Assembly (NCBI GenBank): GCA_002245135.1
Contig: NGBS01000008.1
Span: forward strand, 62,001 to 126,000
Source: Proteromonas lacertae
Lineage: Eukaryota; Sar; Bigyra; Opalinata; Proteromonadidae
Reading direction: 5' to 3'
Length of the DNA: 64,000 bases
The notes beneath the pieces were generated by a model. That model was not told where the DNA came from and searched no databases. It saw only the letters and a list, made by a program, of their open reading frames with translations. The translations under genes and the position numbers were made by a program. Shown one piece after another: positions 46,808 to 58,141 of the stretch (positions are counted from its first letter, which is position 1; every line of letters starts with the position of its first letter).

Positions 46808-49800
46808 TTAACTCATTTTTCTCTTCTTCTTTTGACTTTGACTTTCAGTTGTAGTTTCTACTTCATTATTCTCAAATACTTCTATTTCACTTCGATAATT
46901 TAATAAATCTTTCATGTATAACGAATAAAACTGTATTTCCATATTCTTGATGTCTTATACTCTCATAATTAGCTAAAATTACTCTATTAAAGATATAACA
47001 TTGATATATATATTTAATATACATATATTACTTTACTACTTTGACTGAATATATAAACTCAAATTCTATTGTACATTATAACATTACAATTTAATAATAA
47101 TAAATACATCTTTAATGAAGAATCTATTTTGTTGATTTGGTGTTTCATTCCTAAATCCACATAATATTCATTAAATTCTTCAGCATTTATCAATTCTATA
47201 CTGTTCAAATATATTATCACTTCTTTCAAACTATGATTATAAACTCCTATTGGTTTTTCATTTTTACAATTCTTACAGAATATTGGACTGAAAATACATT
47301 CATCTTTCACATCATAAACACTATAACAACTATCACTTTCATCTTCTTCATCACTATAAAATGGAATATAAGGATCAGATATATTTGGGCATTTATTTAC
47401 TTCTAAACTACTGAATAATTCAACTGGAAATAATTCACTTGGATATTTTATTACAAATAATTTTTGTTTTTTACGTTTCTTTAGAAATGTCGTAAATAGT
47501 TGAATTATGTAATGATTATTACAAGAATTATTTTCTTCGATTTCTTCGATCTTACTATCTTCACTTCTTATTTCGATTGATTTATGACAATTCACACATT
47601 TGAAGGGATAGAGATTGGAAATTATTTCTTCTTTCATTGGAGAAGTTGATAAAGAATTACATATTGGAGATTCTATTACAGATGATTCTCGTTTTCTTTT
47701 CAATGGAGTATCTGTAGATGGAGTTAGAGATGATGAAGATAAAGATAAAGATAAAGATAATGATGATTTATCTTTTAACATTTCATTTTCGACTTTTTCT
47801 TTTTCAACTTTCTTCATTTCTTCTATCTCTTTTATTACTTCGAAGTAAAATTTATCTAATTCATTCAAAACTCCATCTACTTCACCATAATTCAATAAAT
47901 ATTTACTATACCATTTACTTAACATCTTCTCATATTGAATTTCATTATATCGCTTATCTATTAAGATTATTGAACCATAATCATATTTATGTCGAATACA
48001 TCGACCAACAGCTTGATTTATTGTTCGAAAGGCATCTTGACTATACCAATCTCGAGATCCTAAACTATTTCTTTTCTTTCTCATCATATCATCTTGATAT
48101 TTCAATTTCAATGATACATCATAACTTCCATAGTTTTGATAAGGAATTCCTATCGCTATTACACTTCGACAATAATTATCACTAAAATCTATTCCTTCAC
48201 TCACTTTACCTCGATATACTGCAAATAAAATTGATCCACTTCGGTTCTTATTATTTCCATAAATATCACAAAGACTATCTCGATATTCATTTATCATCTT
48301 ATTAAAACTTTTTCCACCATTTTTACTCTCAAAGAAAATGGTTTTGATTTTATCAATTTCATTATATAGTTTTGTGTTTTCCCAACGAACTTTCATTTCG
48401 TCTAAAGATTTGTAAGATGGAACAAAACATAATACACCTTCAGGAATATGATTTATTAGTTTTAAAATTGTATTTCCTATTGCATCGATATATCCAAAAC
48501 TATGAATATTTTCTTTTGTTCCTAATAATGGCATATTTTTATAACTACTGATTGATAAAACTCGCAATTGTTTACTAGTATTTATTACATGTTGAGATTC
48601 TAAGGTTATTCCGAAATTACAATCTAATTCACTTTTAAATGTTGATAAAGGAGCTAATGTTCCTGATGCTAAGATTATACTATAGCATTTACTACTCAAA
48701 TCATTAAATAATACACAAGGATCCATACACAATATTTGAAATGATAATTCAATTCTTTTATTTACTATACTATATTTATTATCAACTACTAATCTAAAAC
48801 ATTCCACATATTCAATTTTGTATAAATATTTAAATATTGTTGCAATCTTTTCGATAAAACATAATGCTTCATTTCCTATCATATTGTAAGATAATTCTTC
48901 TTTACTTGGAATTTTAGATTTATTATTTGTTATATCTTTTGGAGGTTCAATCTTATTTAAAGCATTCATTATTATGTAATAATTACTACCATTCAATTCA
49001 CACCAATTTTCAAACATTTCTAATATCTCATAACCACTTAAAATCACATTATCTTTCTTATATATTTCATTTTTCATCCATTTACAAAGATTATTTATAA
49101 AATTGTATAATAAATGATAATCATACATTGGATAATCATCACTGGAATATTTGTTGATTGATAATAGAAATCGATCTTTCATTTTTAACATTTCATTACA
49201 TAAATATTCACATGATAAACATTCTCGACAATTGGAACAGATATTGTGAGCTTCATCAAAGATTATTATACTATTCTATTTAACATATTATATATTCATT
49301 AATATTTTATACTTCTATATTCACTGTTTCTCTTCGATATATTGGATCTATTACATAATTGTATGGACAAAATATTATTTCAGCATTTGTATAAAGTTCT
49401 CTGGCAGTATTAAATAGTATTAAAGAAATTATTATTTATTAACATAAGTTAAAAAAGGTATAAATATGGACATTCTTTACATTCTTTTCCTATTTTTACT
49501 AACTCTTCTATATCAAATCCATGATTATATTCATTAGATAATCTTTCATATATCTTTTTACTTTTCTTCTTATATTCACATTCTTCTATTTATCATTATT
49601 AATCATTATTATTTATATTATTATACCATTCTTCAATAAATTCAAACAAAATTCATTTTTATCTACTTTCTTCGCTTTTGGATGTATACATGTATGTTCT
49701 CGAGATGATAATACTGTCATTTTCACTTTGCTTGAATAAGGAGTACGTTTAAATTCTTTTATAACTTGTTTTATTTGAGAATGAGTTCTGGTTAAATAGA

Positions 49801-50257
49801 ATATTTGATGTTTGAATTCTTTCACTGTTTCTGGGGTTTCTGGAGTTAAATATGCATTTTCCATTTCATATTTCATTGGTATGGGAATTTTATCTTCTAT
49901 TCTAAGTGAATTTTCTAAATCTGAGTAATAATTTAGATTATTCGTTTCATTTGAAGCGTTTGAGTTTATTGAATATATCTGTAATTTTTGAACTGTTTCT
50001 AATATACTTGTTGGGGAATTCTCTTTCTTTTCTTTTAATTCTTTATCTATCTCTTTCAAATTATTCTCACGGGTTTCTACATACCAAGATAAAACAGAAC
50101 TAAGTATTGATAATGTTTTACCTGTTCCAGTTGGTGATTCTATCAAAGCATGTTCTTTTCTCTTAAGTGCTGTTATAATTTTATTCATGACAGCTATCTG
50201 AGCTGGAAATGGTTTAATATTTTCTGGTAATTCAACTCTAAATCCATTTATTTTCAT
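46808..50257 (-). CDS. FANCJ/BRIP1-like Fe-S DNA helicase, copy A (C-terminus disrupted)
   Basis: An XPD/RAD3-superfamily 5'-3' DNA helicase. Exons are 50257-49627, 49585-49462, 49406-49313 and 49275 to about 47107; the second intron is AT-AC type. Motifs: ESPTGTGKT (Walker A), THSQIKQVIKEFKRT, IIIFDEAHNIC (motif II), LASGTLAPLSTF (III), GKVSEGIDFSD (V) and QAVGRCIRHK (VI). The Cys of CPYF and nearby cysteines fit the Fe-S cluster of the family. FANCJ is favoured over RTEL1 or XPD by FPAQIAVMN and by the ITLESQHVI segment. Compared with copy B, one T is missing just before the intron at about 47107, and the last exon has lost another base or two. The conserved 60-residue tail is therefore out of frame. 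The helicase core is intact, so the copy may still act. Confidence 0.82.
49407..49461 (-). other. AT-AC U12-type intron in helicase copy A
   Basis: Read on the minus strand the intron starts ATACCTTTTTT and ends TTTAATAC; no GT-AG alternative joins CPY to the conserved ARELYTNAEIIFCPYN. A branch-like TTCTTTAAT lies at 49427-49419, 13 nt before the acceptor. The exon sum before it (631+124 nt) and after it (94 nt) gives whole codons. The donor has drifted by one base (ATACC) from the ATATC of copy B. Confidence 0.6.
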
Positions 50258-50363
50258 TTTTATGATTTGGTGGTTTTTCGCGCCAAAATCAGTATTTCAA
50301 AAGCAAATGATGAAATTGGTATAATAATGTTATTACTCACTTATTCATATTAAATTTATAATA

Positions 50364-50428
50364 GATGAAGAAAAAATATATCACCTAACCACTCAAGATT
50401 AAGAATATCACCAGAACCTATTCTTCAT
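50364..50428 (-). pseudogene. kinase 3'-end fragment left by the duplication
   Basis: About 65 bases match the end of the intact kinase gene at 58130-58194. The fragment still reads as GDILNLEWLGD against DILNHEWLGD, but the stop is lost and nothing of the kinase lies upstream; similarity ends abruptly near 50428. It marks the right edge of the duplicated block and shows that the helicase was copied together with flanking DNA, so copy B is the original arrangement. Confidence 0.75.
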
Positions 50429-50555
50429 TTAATCTGTATATTATTTATGTTGTTGTTTAAACCAAATGAACAATCTATATTGATTAATAAAGTATAAGAG
50501 TTAATCAATTATTAAAATTCAATAATAAGAATAAAATGAATGTAATAATAGAATA

Positions 50556-53500
50556 TTACATCATTTGAACCATGTTTTGACATCCTTCTCCACTAAATCC
50601 ATCAAAACATTCACAAACACCTGTTAAGTAATTACAAATACCTCTTCCACTACAATCTCGATATTCATCACTTCCTGGTGTTCCATTTGTTGCTTCTTCT
50701 GGATCTATACCAGATGGACATTCAATTAAACTACAATCATATCCACGATGTCTTTTATCACATAAACAACCAAATATTTGATCATTAAATTCAACATTTT
50801 TATCATTTGTTCGTTTATTTCCATAACCTTTATAATCTTTCAATTCTTCATTTGATAATAATTCACTCAAAGCAACACATCGACCATTTCCATTACAGTT
50901 ATTTGGACAATCTAATCTTTGACAAGCACTTCCACTAAATCCATCATAACATTTACAAATGCCACTATTTCTATCACATATTCCTTGACCACTACATTCT
51001 ATTGGAGCATGAGTTGATCCTTCTGATGTAAAATCTAATTCAACTATTAAATTGGAAGCAGGATCTAATGATCTTAATCTTCCTTCAGTCTTCTTTAATA
51101 CATCTGGTATAGATAATTGACTTGATAAATAGATTTTGAATCTTTTTTTATCATCATTATTTTCTACTTTTAATATTTGAGATGATTGAGTATAATCTGT
51201 TTTTCCTGAAATAATAAATCTGAATGTAACTGTTGTTCCTGCATATAGCATCTTCTTAGATTCAACACCAATATATGAAGGAGGAATTTCAAATGAAGGA
51301 TTTTCATTTTCATTCAATTTGAATAAATTCATTTTATCTGATGAATCACTTTCACCTTTTGTAACAAATGCAGCAATACTATATACTGTTGATACACTTC
51401 CATCTTCTTTTTTCATTTCTTCACTTCTACCTGTTGTACTATCTATCTTCATTTTACCAAAATAATAATCATTACTTTCTTTTCGAACTAAATCCCATAA
51501 ATCACTTTCTTCAATCTTTATATCTTTTCCATTTACATCACTTAATAAATAACATATATCTTCATTATTTGGTTTCTTTTCACCATTAAATGTTATTTTC
51601 AAATCATATAATGATGATCCACTTTGTTTTACATTGGATAACACTACATCATAAAATGACATTATTCTTTTATCAACATCAGCAGATGGAGAATAACAAA
51701 TCATTTTCTTCTTACCATAAGAATATCCACTTTCACTTAATATTGTGCCGTATCCACTCATTGTTATATAATTCTTACTATTGTCATATACTACTGGATT
51801 ATAAAGTGTCATATCTCTTCGAGATGATAATATTTTACAACTAACAATTTTATCAATATTATCTTTTGATTGTTTATTTTCAAATTGATAAAATCCACCT
51901 AAAATTTCATTTCCACTCTTTATTACTCCTTTTACATCTACTATTTCAGTAGTTTTATCTTCTCTTTTACATTGTAATTTACCTCCAATTATTGATAAAC
52001 TATTCAATAATCCTTCACCCACAAAATTACTGATTTTATATAAATATTTACTCTCATCAATTGATATTACAGTTGGTGATTTTGGTGGAGGAGTTGTTGG
52101 TGTTTCAGTTGGTATTTCTTCTGATAAATATATCACATAATATGGAGAATAATTAGTGATTGTTTCTTCAGTAGAAATCTCTATTTTACCATCTTCAGTA
52201 GCAGTAGTAGTTACTTTAAATTGAACAAATATTTCATCAAATGTTTTTGTATTAATCATTTTCAAAAAGAATTTACTATTTTTTTGTAATTTTTCATCAA
52301 TAATTTTCTTTACATCAGTATTTGTATAATCATTTACTGTTAATGTAAATGACGGTGTTGGTATTGATGGTGGTGATGATAAATCAATTGTGCTTTCTTT
52401 ACTTAATACAATAACATCAGAACCATCTGATTGTCTCTTATCTAATACTGTTTTATCTCCTACTATAAATTCACCATAATAATACTTATTATCACTACTC
52501 ACTTTTATTCTATTTCCAATTTCACTATTCGGTAAATCTTTTAACTCTAGTGATGATGGTGTAGTAGTGAATTTATTCAATAAATAACAAAAATAAGTGC
52601 CTTCATCAGAGATTGATGTAGGATCAGTAAAAGAAGTAAAAGTAATAACATCATCGGCTATAGTAAATGTTGCTGTATATTTTATTACTTCTTTATCTTT
52701 ACTCATCATATTGAAACATGCAAAATTTGCTGTAGTTGTAATTCCATATAAACTAAATAATGAACCATAATAATTCCATGTCATTGTTATCGATCCTGAT
52801 GCTGGTATTGTAAATGTTGTTGGATTTAATAAAGTCAAATCTTTTCTCACATATGAAGCTTCATAGCAATCCAATTCTGATATTTCAATATTATCTATAG
52901 TAGATTCAAAATAACTGAAGAATATTATTTTATCATTTCTAGCAATTCCTTTTATATCAATTTCAATACCATCTGCATTGCCTTCATAATGACATTTTAA
53001 TATTCCACCTTCATTATTAAACGAAGCTAATAAACTATCATAAAAATAATATGCTTTGTATGTTGATCCTTTCTTCTCAATTACTGTAGTTGGTGGTGGT
53101 GTTAATTCACTTATTGGATATGTTCTTATATATGGCATTATTATACCAGTTTCAGATGCTACTTCAATTTCATTAGCTTTCTCTATTTTAACAACTATTT
53201 CTTTGAATAATCCATTCTCTAATACTGTTGCATATACTTCTCTATTAATACCAAAATACATTTTAACTTTCTCATCAGTGATAGTAAGTGTAATGGCATT
53301 ATCAGTTTTTATGCCAGTAGTAACAACAGCAACTGGATAATCACCTTCTGTCTTTATTTCTACATCTGAAGTAGCTGTTTTATATTTACCAATTTTATAA
53401 CCGCTACTTTCATCTCCTCTCATATTTTCAAATGCTTCTGAATATTTTATATCAATTGGTCCATCATCATTCATTATACATAAACACACACTATCTACAG

Positions 53501-54447
53501 TCGGTTTAGTATCTTTAAATGTTAATTTCACATTATAATTCGGTTTTTCACTTGTTTCTTCTTCATATTCAGCAATCACTTTATCATACACTGTTACTGT
53601 TTCATCAGCTGCTTCTGTTGCATAACAGGCAAATCTAAACTCTTTATTTATATATTTCTTTTCTGTATTATCAAATTCAACTAATCCCATATTTTTTAAT
53701 ATTGGACCATATCCTTCCCATGTTATTTCTGTTGGTACTGGATCTAATTGTCTTGTTGTGTTATTTGATGATAATGATCTTCTTGATGTAGTATATTTTA
53801 TTGGATTGGATTGACTTAAATCAAATCTTTCTTTTAATACTTCATTACATTCAACTTTGGAATAAGTATCTTCACCATTACCAAATGCAGTTATACCTTT
53901 ACTAAATAACACATATTCATATCCATCACCATAACTCTGAACATCTACTGTTGTTGGAGCCATCTATTATCTCACTGATTCTACATCCACCTTCTAATTT
54001 ATAATACTTACATCTCAATATTCCGCCACTAGCTGGTAATCCACTCACTAAATCACTTAAACCACTCACTTTCCATAATTTTCCAGCTTCATCTAACTTT
54101 GTTTCTAATTTTATTGGATATACACTTTCTACAGCAGCTGTTTGACGAATAACACCAGAATTATCGCCCAATTCACGAAATACATTACTGGAACTCACTA
54201 GACCATTCTCACTTGGAAAGGTAGAATGAACAGCTCCAAATGGATTACCAACAAAACAAACATGCTCACTACAGTCAGCTCCTCCATAACTTTCACTTCC
54301 ATCAATTCCAACATTCGTGAAACACTTACAGACACTTCCTTCACACTTACCATGTCCACTACATCCATTGGGACAAACACTATCAACAAGTATAAATACA
54401 CTCATTGAAAGTATTAACAACATCATTATAACCATATTTAATCTCAT
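50556..54447 (-). CDS. secreted EGF protein with three repeats of an unknown ~300-residue domain, one frame break
   Basis: Start ATG at 54447 leads a signal peptide (MVIMMLLILSMSVFILVDS). An EGF-like module follows (CPNGCSGHGKCEGSVCKC). Then come three long repeats with a shared pattern: GG-x-L-x-C near the start, L-T-L-x-N-P in the middle, a YG-x-I/L turn and a C-Y/F pair. Pro/Thr linkers (TPPPTTV, ETPTTPPPKSPT) join them. Three EGF modules close the protein (CSGQGICDRNSGICKC, CPNNCNGNGRC, CSGRGICNYLTGVCEC), and it ends QNMVQMM with no membrane helix. About 1,300 residues in all. The frame changes by one base near 53965, inside the first repeat. The upstream frame ends soon after and the downstream frame begins with MAPTTVDVQ; no clean intron explains it. 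Likely an extracellular matrix or cell-cell protein. Confidence 0.75.
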
Positions 54448-54567
54448 TTTTAATAAAAATGAAATTTTGAGATACGATGAAACCACTATATTTTCATTAA
54501 TTTTTCAAATTTTCTTTATCAATCAATTCATTTATAAACAAACACAACAAAACAAATATCAAATAAA

Positions 54568-57500
54568 TTAACTCATCTTTCTCTTCTTCTTTTGATTTTG
54601 ACTTTCAGTTGTAGTTTCTACTTCATTATTCTCAAATACTTCTATTTCACTTCGATAATTTAATAAATCTTTCATGTATAACGAATAGAATCGTATTTCC
54701 ATATTCTTGATTGTCTTTATATCTTTCATTATATTAGCTAAAGCACTCTATATATATAAAACATTGATATATATATTTAAATATACATATATTTCTTCAT
54801 TACTTTGATTATATATAAAACTCAAAGTCTATTTAATAATAACATTAACAATTTTAATAATAATAAATACATCTTTAAATGAAGAATCTATTTTGTTGAT
54901 TTGATATTTCATTCCTAAATCCATATAATATTCATTAAATTCTTCAGCATTTATCAATTCTATACTGTTCAAATATATTATCACTTCTTTCAAACTATGA
55001 TTATAAACTCCTATTGGTTTTTCATTTTTACAATTCTTACAGAATATTGGACTGAAAATACATTCATCTTTCACATCATAAACACTATAACAACTATCAC
55101 TTTCATCTTCTTCATCACTATAAAATGGAATATAAGGATCAGATATATTTGGGCATTTATTTACTTCTAAACTACTGAATAATTCAACTGGAAATAATTC
55201 ACTTGGATATTTTATTACAAATAATTTTTGTTTTTTACGTTTCTTTAGAAATGTCGTAAATAGTTGAATTATGTAATGATTATTACAAGAATTATTTTCT
55301 TCGATTTCTTCGATCTTACTATCTTCACTTCTTATTTCGATTGATTTATGACAATTCACACATTTGAAGGGATAGAGATTGGAAATTATTTCTTCTTTCA
55401 TTGGAGAAGTTGATAAAGAATTACATATTGGAGATTCTATTACAGATGATTCTCGTTTTCTTTTCAATGGAGTATCTGTAGATGGAGTTAGAGATGATGA
55501 AGATAAAGATAAAGATAAAGATAATGATGATTTATCTTTTAACATTTCATTTTCGATTTTCTCTTTTTCAACTTTCTTCATTTCTTCTATCTCTTTTATT
55601 ACTTCGAAGTAAAATTTATCTAATTCATTCAAAACTCCATCTACTTCACCATAATTCAATAAATATTTACTATACCATTTACTTAACATCTTCTCATATT
55701 GAATTTCATTATATCGCTTATCTATTAAGATTATTGAACCATAATCATATTTATGTCGAATACATCGACCAACAGCTTGATTTATTGTTCGAAAGGCATC
55801 TTGACTATACCAATCTCGAGATCCTAAACTATTTCTTTTCTTTCTCATCATATCATCTTGATATTTCAATTTCAATGATACATCATAACTTCCATAGTTT
55901 TGATAAGGAATTCCTATCGCTATTACACTTCGACAATAATTATCACTAAAATCTATTCCTTCACTCACTTTACCTCGATATACTGCAAATAAAATTGATC
56001 CACTTCGGTTCTTATTATTTCCATAAATATCACAAAGACTATCTCGATATTCATTTATCATCTTATTAAAACTTTTTCCACCATTTTTACTCTCAAAGAA
56101 AATGGTTTTGATTTTATCAATCTCATTATATAGTTTTGTGTTTTCCCAACGAACTTTCATTTCGTCTAAAGATTTGTAAGATGGAACAAAACATAATACA
56201 CCTTCAGGAATATGATTTATTAGTTTTAAAATTGTATTTCCTATTGCATCGATATATCCAAAACTATGAATATTTTCTTTTGTTCCTAATAATGGCATAT
56301 TTTTATAACTACTGATTGATAAAACTCGCAATTGTTTACTAGTATTTATTACATGTTGAGATTCTAAGGTTATTCCGAAATTACAATCTAATTCACTTTT
56401 AAATGTTGATAAAGGAGCTAATGTTCCTGATGCTAAGATTATACTATAGCATTTACTACTCAAATCATTAAATAATACACAAGGATCCATACACAATATT
56501 TGAAATGATAATTCAATTCTTTTATTTATCAAACTATATTTATTATCAACTACTAATCTAAAACAATTTGTATATTCAAGCTTATATAAATATTCGAATA
56601 TAGAGGTTATTTTTTCAAGAAAATAAACAGATTCTTTACCTATCATATTATATGCCAATTCTTCTTTACTTGGAATTTTAGATTTATTATTTCCTCCTAT
56701 TTCATTTTCAGGAGTAATACTCGACAATGTATCACAAATTGAATAGTAATTACTACCATTGATTTTACATCTATCTTCAAACATTTGCAATATTTCATTT
56801 CCACTTAAAATCACGTTCCCTTTACTAATTGATTCATTACATATCCATTCACTAAGACTGTTTATGAAATTATATAAAACTTGATATTCATTCATAGGAA
56901 ATTCTTCATTCGCATTTTTACTGATTGAAGATATGAAATTTTCTTTCATTGTTAATAAATCTTTATACAGAAATTCGCATGATAAACAATCTCGACAATT
57001 GGAACAGATATTGTGAGCTTCATCAAAGATTATTATACTATTCTATTAACATATTATATATTCATTATTATTTATACTTCTATATTCACTGTTCCTTTTC
57101 TAATTATTGGATCTATTACATAGTTATATGGACAAAATATTATTTCAGCATCAGAAGTCAGGTCTTTAGCAGTATTAAATAGTATTAAAGAAATTATTAT
57201 CATTTATTAACATAATTAAAAAAGATATAAATATGGACATTCTTTACATTCTTTTCCTATTTTTACTAAGTCTTCTATATCAAATCCACGATAATATTCA
57301 TTAGATAATTTCTCATAGATCTGTTTATTTTTACGATTGTATTCACAACCACCTATATAAATATATATATATTCATTAAACTTAGGATTATACCATATTT
57401 TAAAAGATCTTTACAAAATTCATTTTTATCTACATTCTTCGCTTTTGGATTAATGCATGATTGTTCTCGAGATGATAATACTGTCATTTTTACTTGGCAT

Positions 57501-58024
57501 GAATAAGGAGTACGTTTAAATTCTTTAATTACTTGTTTTATTTGAGAATGTGTTCGTGTTAAATAGAATATTTGACATTTGAATTTCTTTACAGTATGTG
57601 GATTTTCTGGTAATAAGGTTTCATCCACTATTTCATACTTCATTGGTTGTGGTATTTTATTTGCTGTGAGAAGAGGACTTTCAAAATCATCATCAGAATT
57701 ACCATTATTTGTATGATCTGGTGTTTTAGGTTCTGTCGGAGAGGATTGATCTTTTTGAGCAGGGGCTATTACACTTATAGGCGAAATATCTTTCTTTTCT
57801 TTCAATTCTTTATCTATCTCTTTCAAATTGTTCTCACGGGTTTCTACATACCAAGATAAAACAGAACTAAGTATTGATAATGTTTTACCTGTTCCAGTTG
57901 GTGATTCTATCAAAGCATGTTCTTTTCTTTTAAGTGCTGTTATAATTTTATTCATGACAGCTATCTGAGCTGGAAATGGTTTAATATTTCTAGGAAACTC
58001 GATTGTATATCCATTTATCTTCAT
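54568..58024 (-). CDS. FANCJ/BRIP1-like Fe-S DNA helicase, copy B (intact)
   Basis: Six exons (58024-57394, 57352-57229, 57171-57078, 57042-54871, 54828-54787, 54747-54568) join to 1,080 residues. All superfamily-2 motifs are present (ESPTGTGKT, FDEAHNIC, LASGTLAPL, EGIDFSD, QAVGRCIRH). FANCJ helicases unwind G-quadruplex and forked DNA during interstrand cross-link repair; a BRCA1-binding region is not recognisable here. After the core come a Ser-rich linker with SLSLSLSLSSSS and KRKRE, a possible zinc-binding CVNCHKS pair and a basic tail ending QKKKRKMS that may be a nuclear signal. Its second intron is of AT-AC type. The start at 58024 matches copy A; a longer hydrophobic extension from 58108 is less likely. 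Confidence 0.92.
57172..57228 (-). other. AT-AC U12-type intron in helicase copy B
   Basis: On the minus strand the intron starts ATATCTTTTTT (consensus ATATCCTTT, one mismatch) and ends TTTAATAC. A branch-like TTCTTTAAT lies at 57092-57084 counted within the intron's last third (plus-strand ATTAAAGAA at 57184-57192), 13 nt before the acceptor. Removing it joins CPYF to AKDLTSDAEIIFCPYN in frame, and the full gene then sums to whole codons. No GT-AG pair does this. Confidence 0.68.
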
Positions 58025-58141
58025 GTTGTGCTTAATGATAATTTCCCTCCAAAAATTATAAATCAAAATATAACAACACAAACAACAAACTAACAACATC
58101 AAGTACATATTACGATTAAATTTAAATTAGATGAAGAAAAA

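Larger units (their letters stand above)
46739..50428. repeat. direct duplication, copy A (3.7 kb; partner 54499-58194)
   Basis: This segment aligns collinearly with 54499-58194 at an offset of about 7,760-7,767 bases. It holds a whole helicase gene, the non-coding gap before it and the last codons of the neighbouring kinase. Identity is uneven: about 47.12-48.77 kb and 50.04-50.22 kb are almost identical to copy B, while the stretches between and beyond are clearly diverged. The left edge is near AATTATTCAAAT (46739), and the right edge lies within the kinase remnant. Confidence 0.85.

Noticed and set aside
47740-47780. Simple GATAAA-type tandem repeat in both helicase copies as a mobile-element trace
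   Set aside because: It is coding sequence for a Ser/Leu-rich linker, present in both copies in frame.
17540-54490. Recurring word like AAAATATAGTSGTTTCAT near 5135, 17555, 43930 and 54475 as a promoter element
   Set aside because: Only two of the four lie upstream of a start codon in matching orientation; one overlaps a coding start on the other strand and one has no gene.
58025-58108. Hydrophobic 28-residue N-terminal extension of helicase copy B
   Set aside because: Copy A has no equivalent, and a membrane anchor does not suit a nuclear helicase; the start at 58024 matches both copies.
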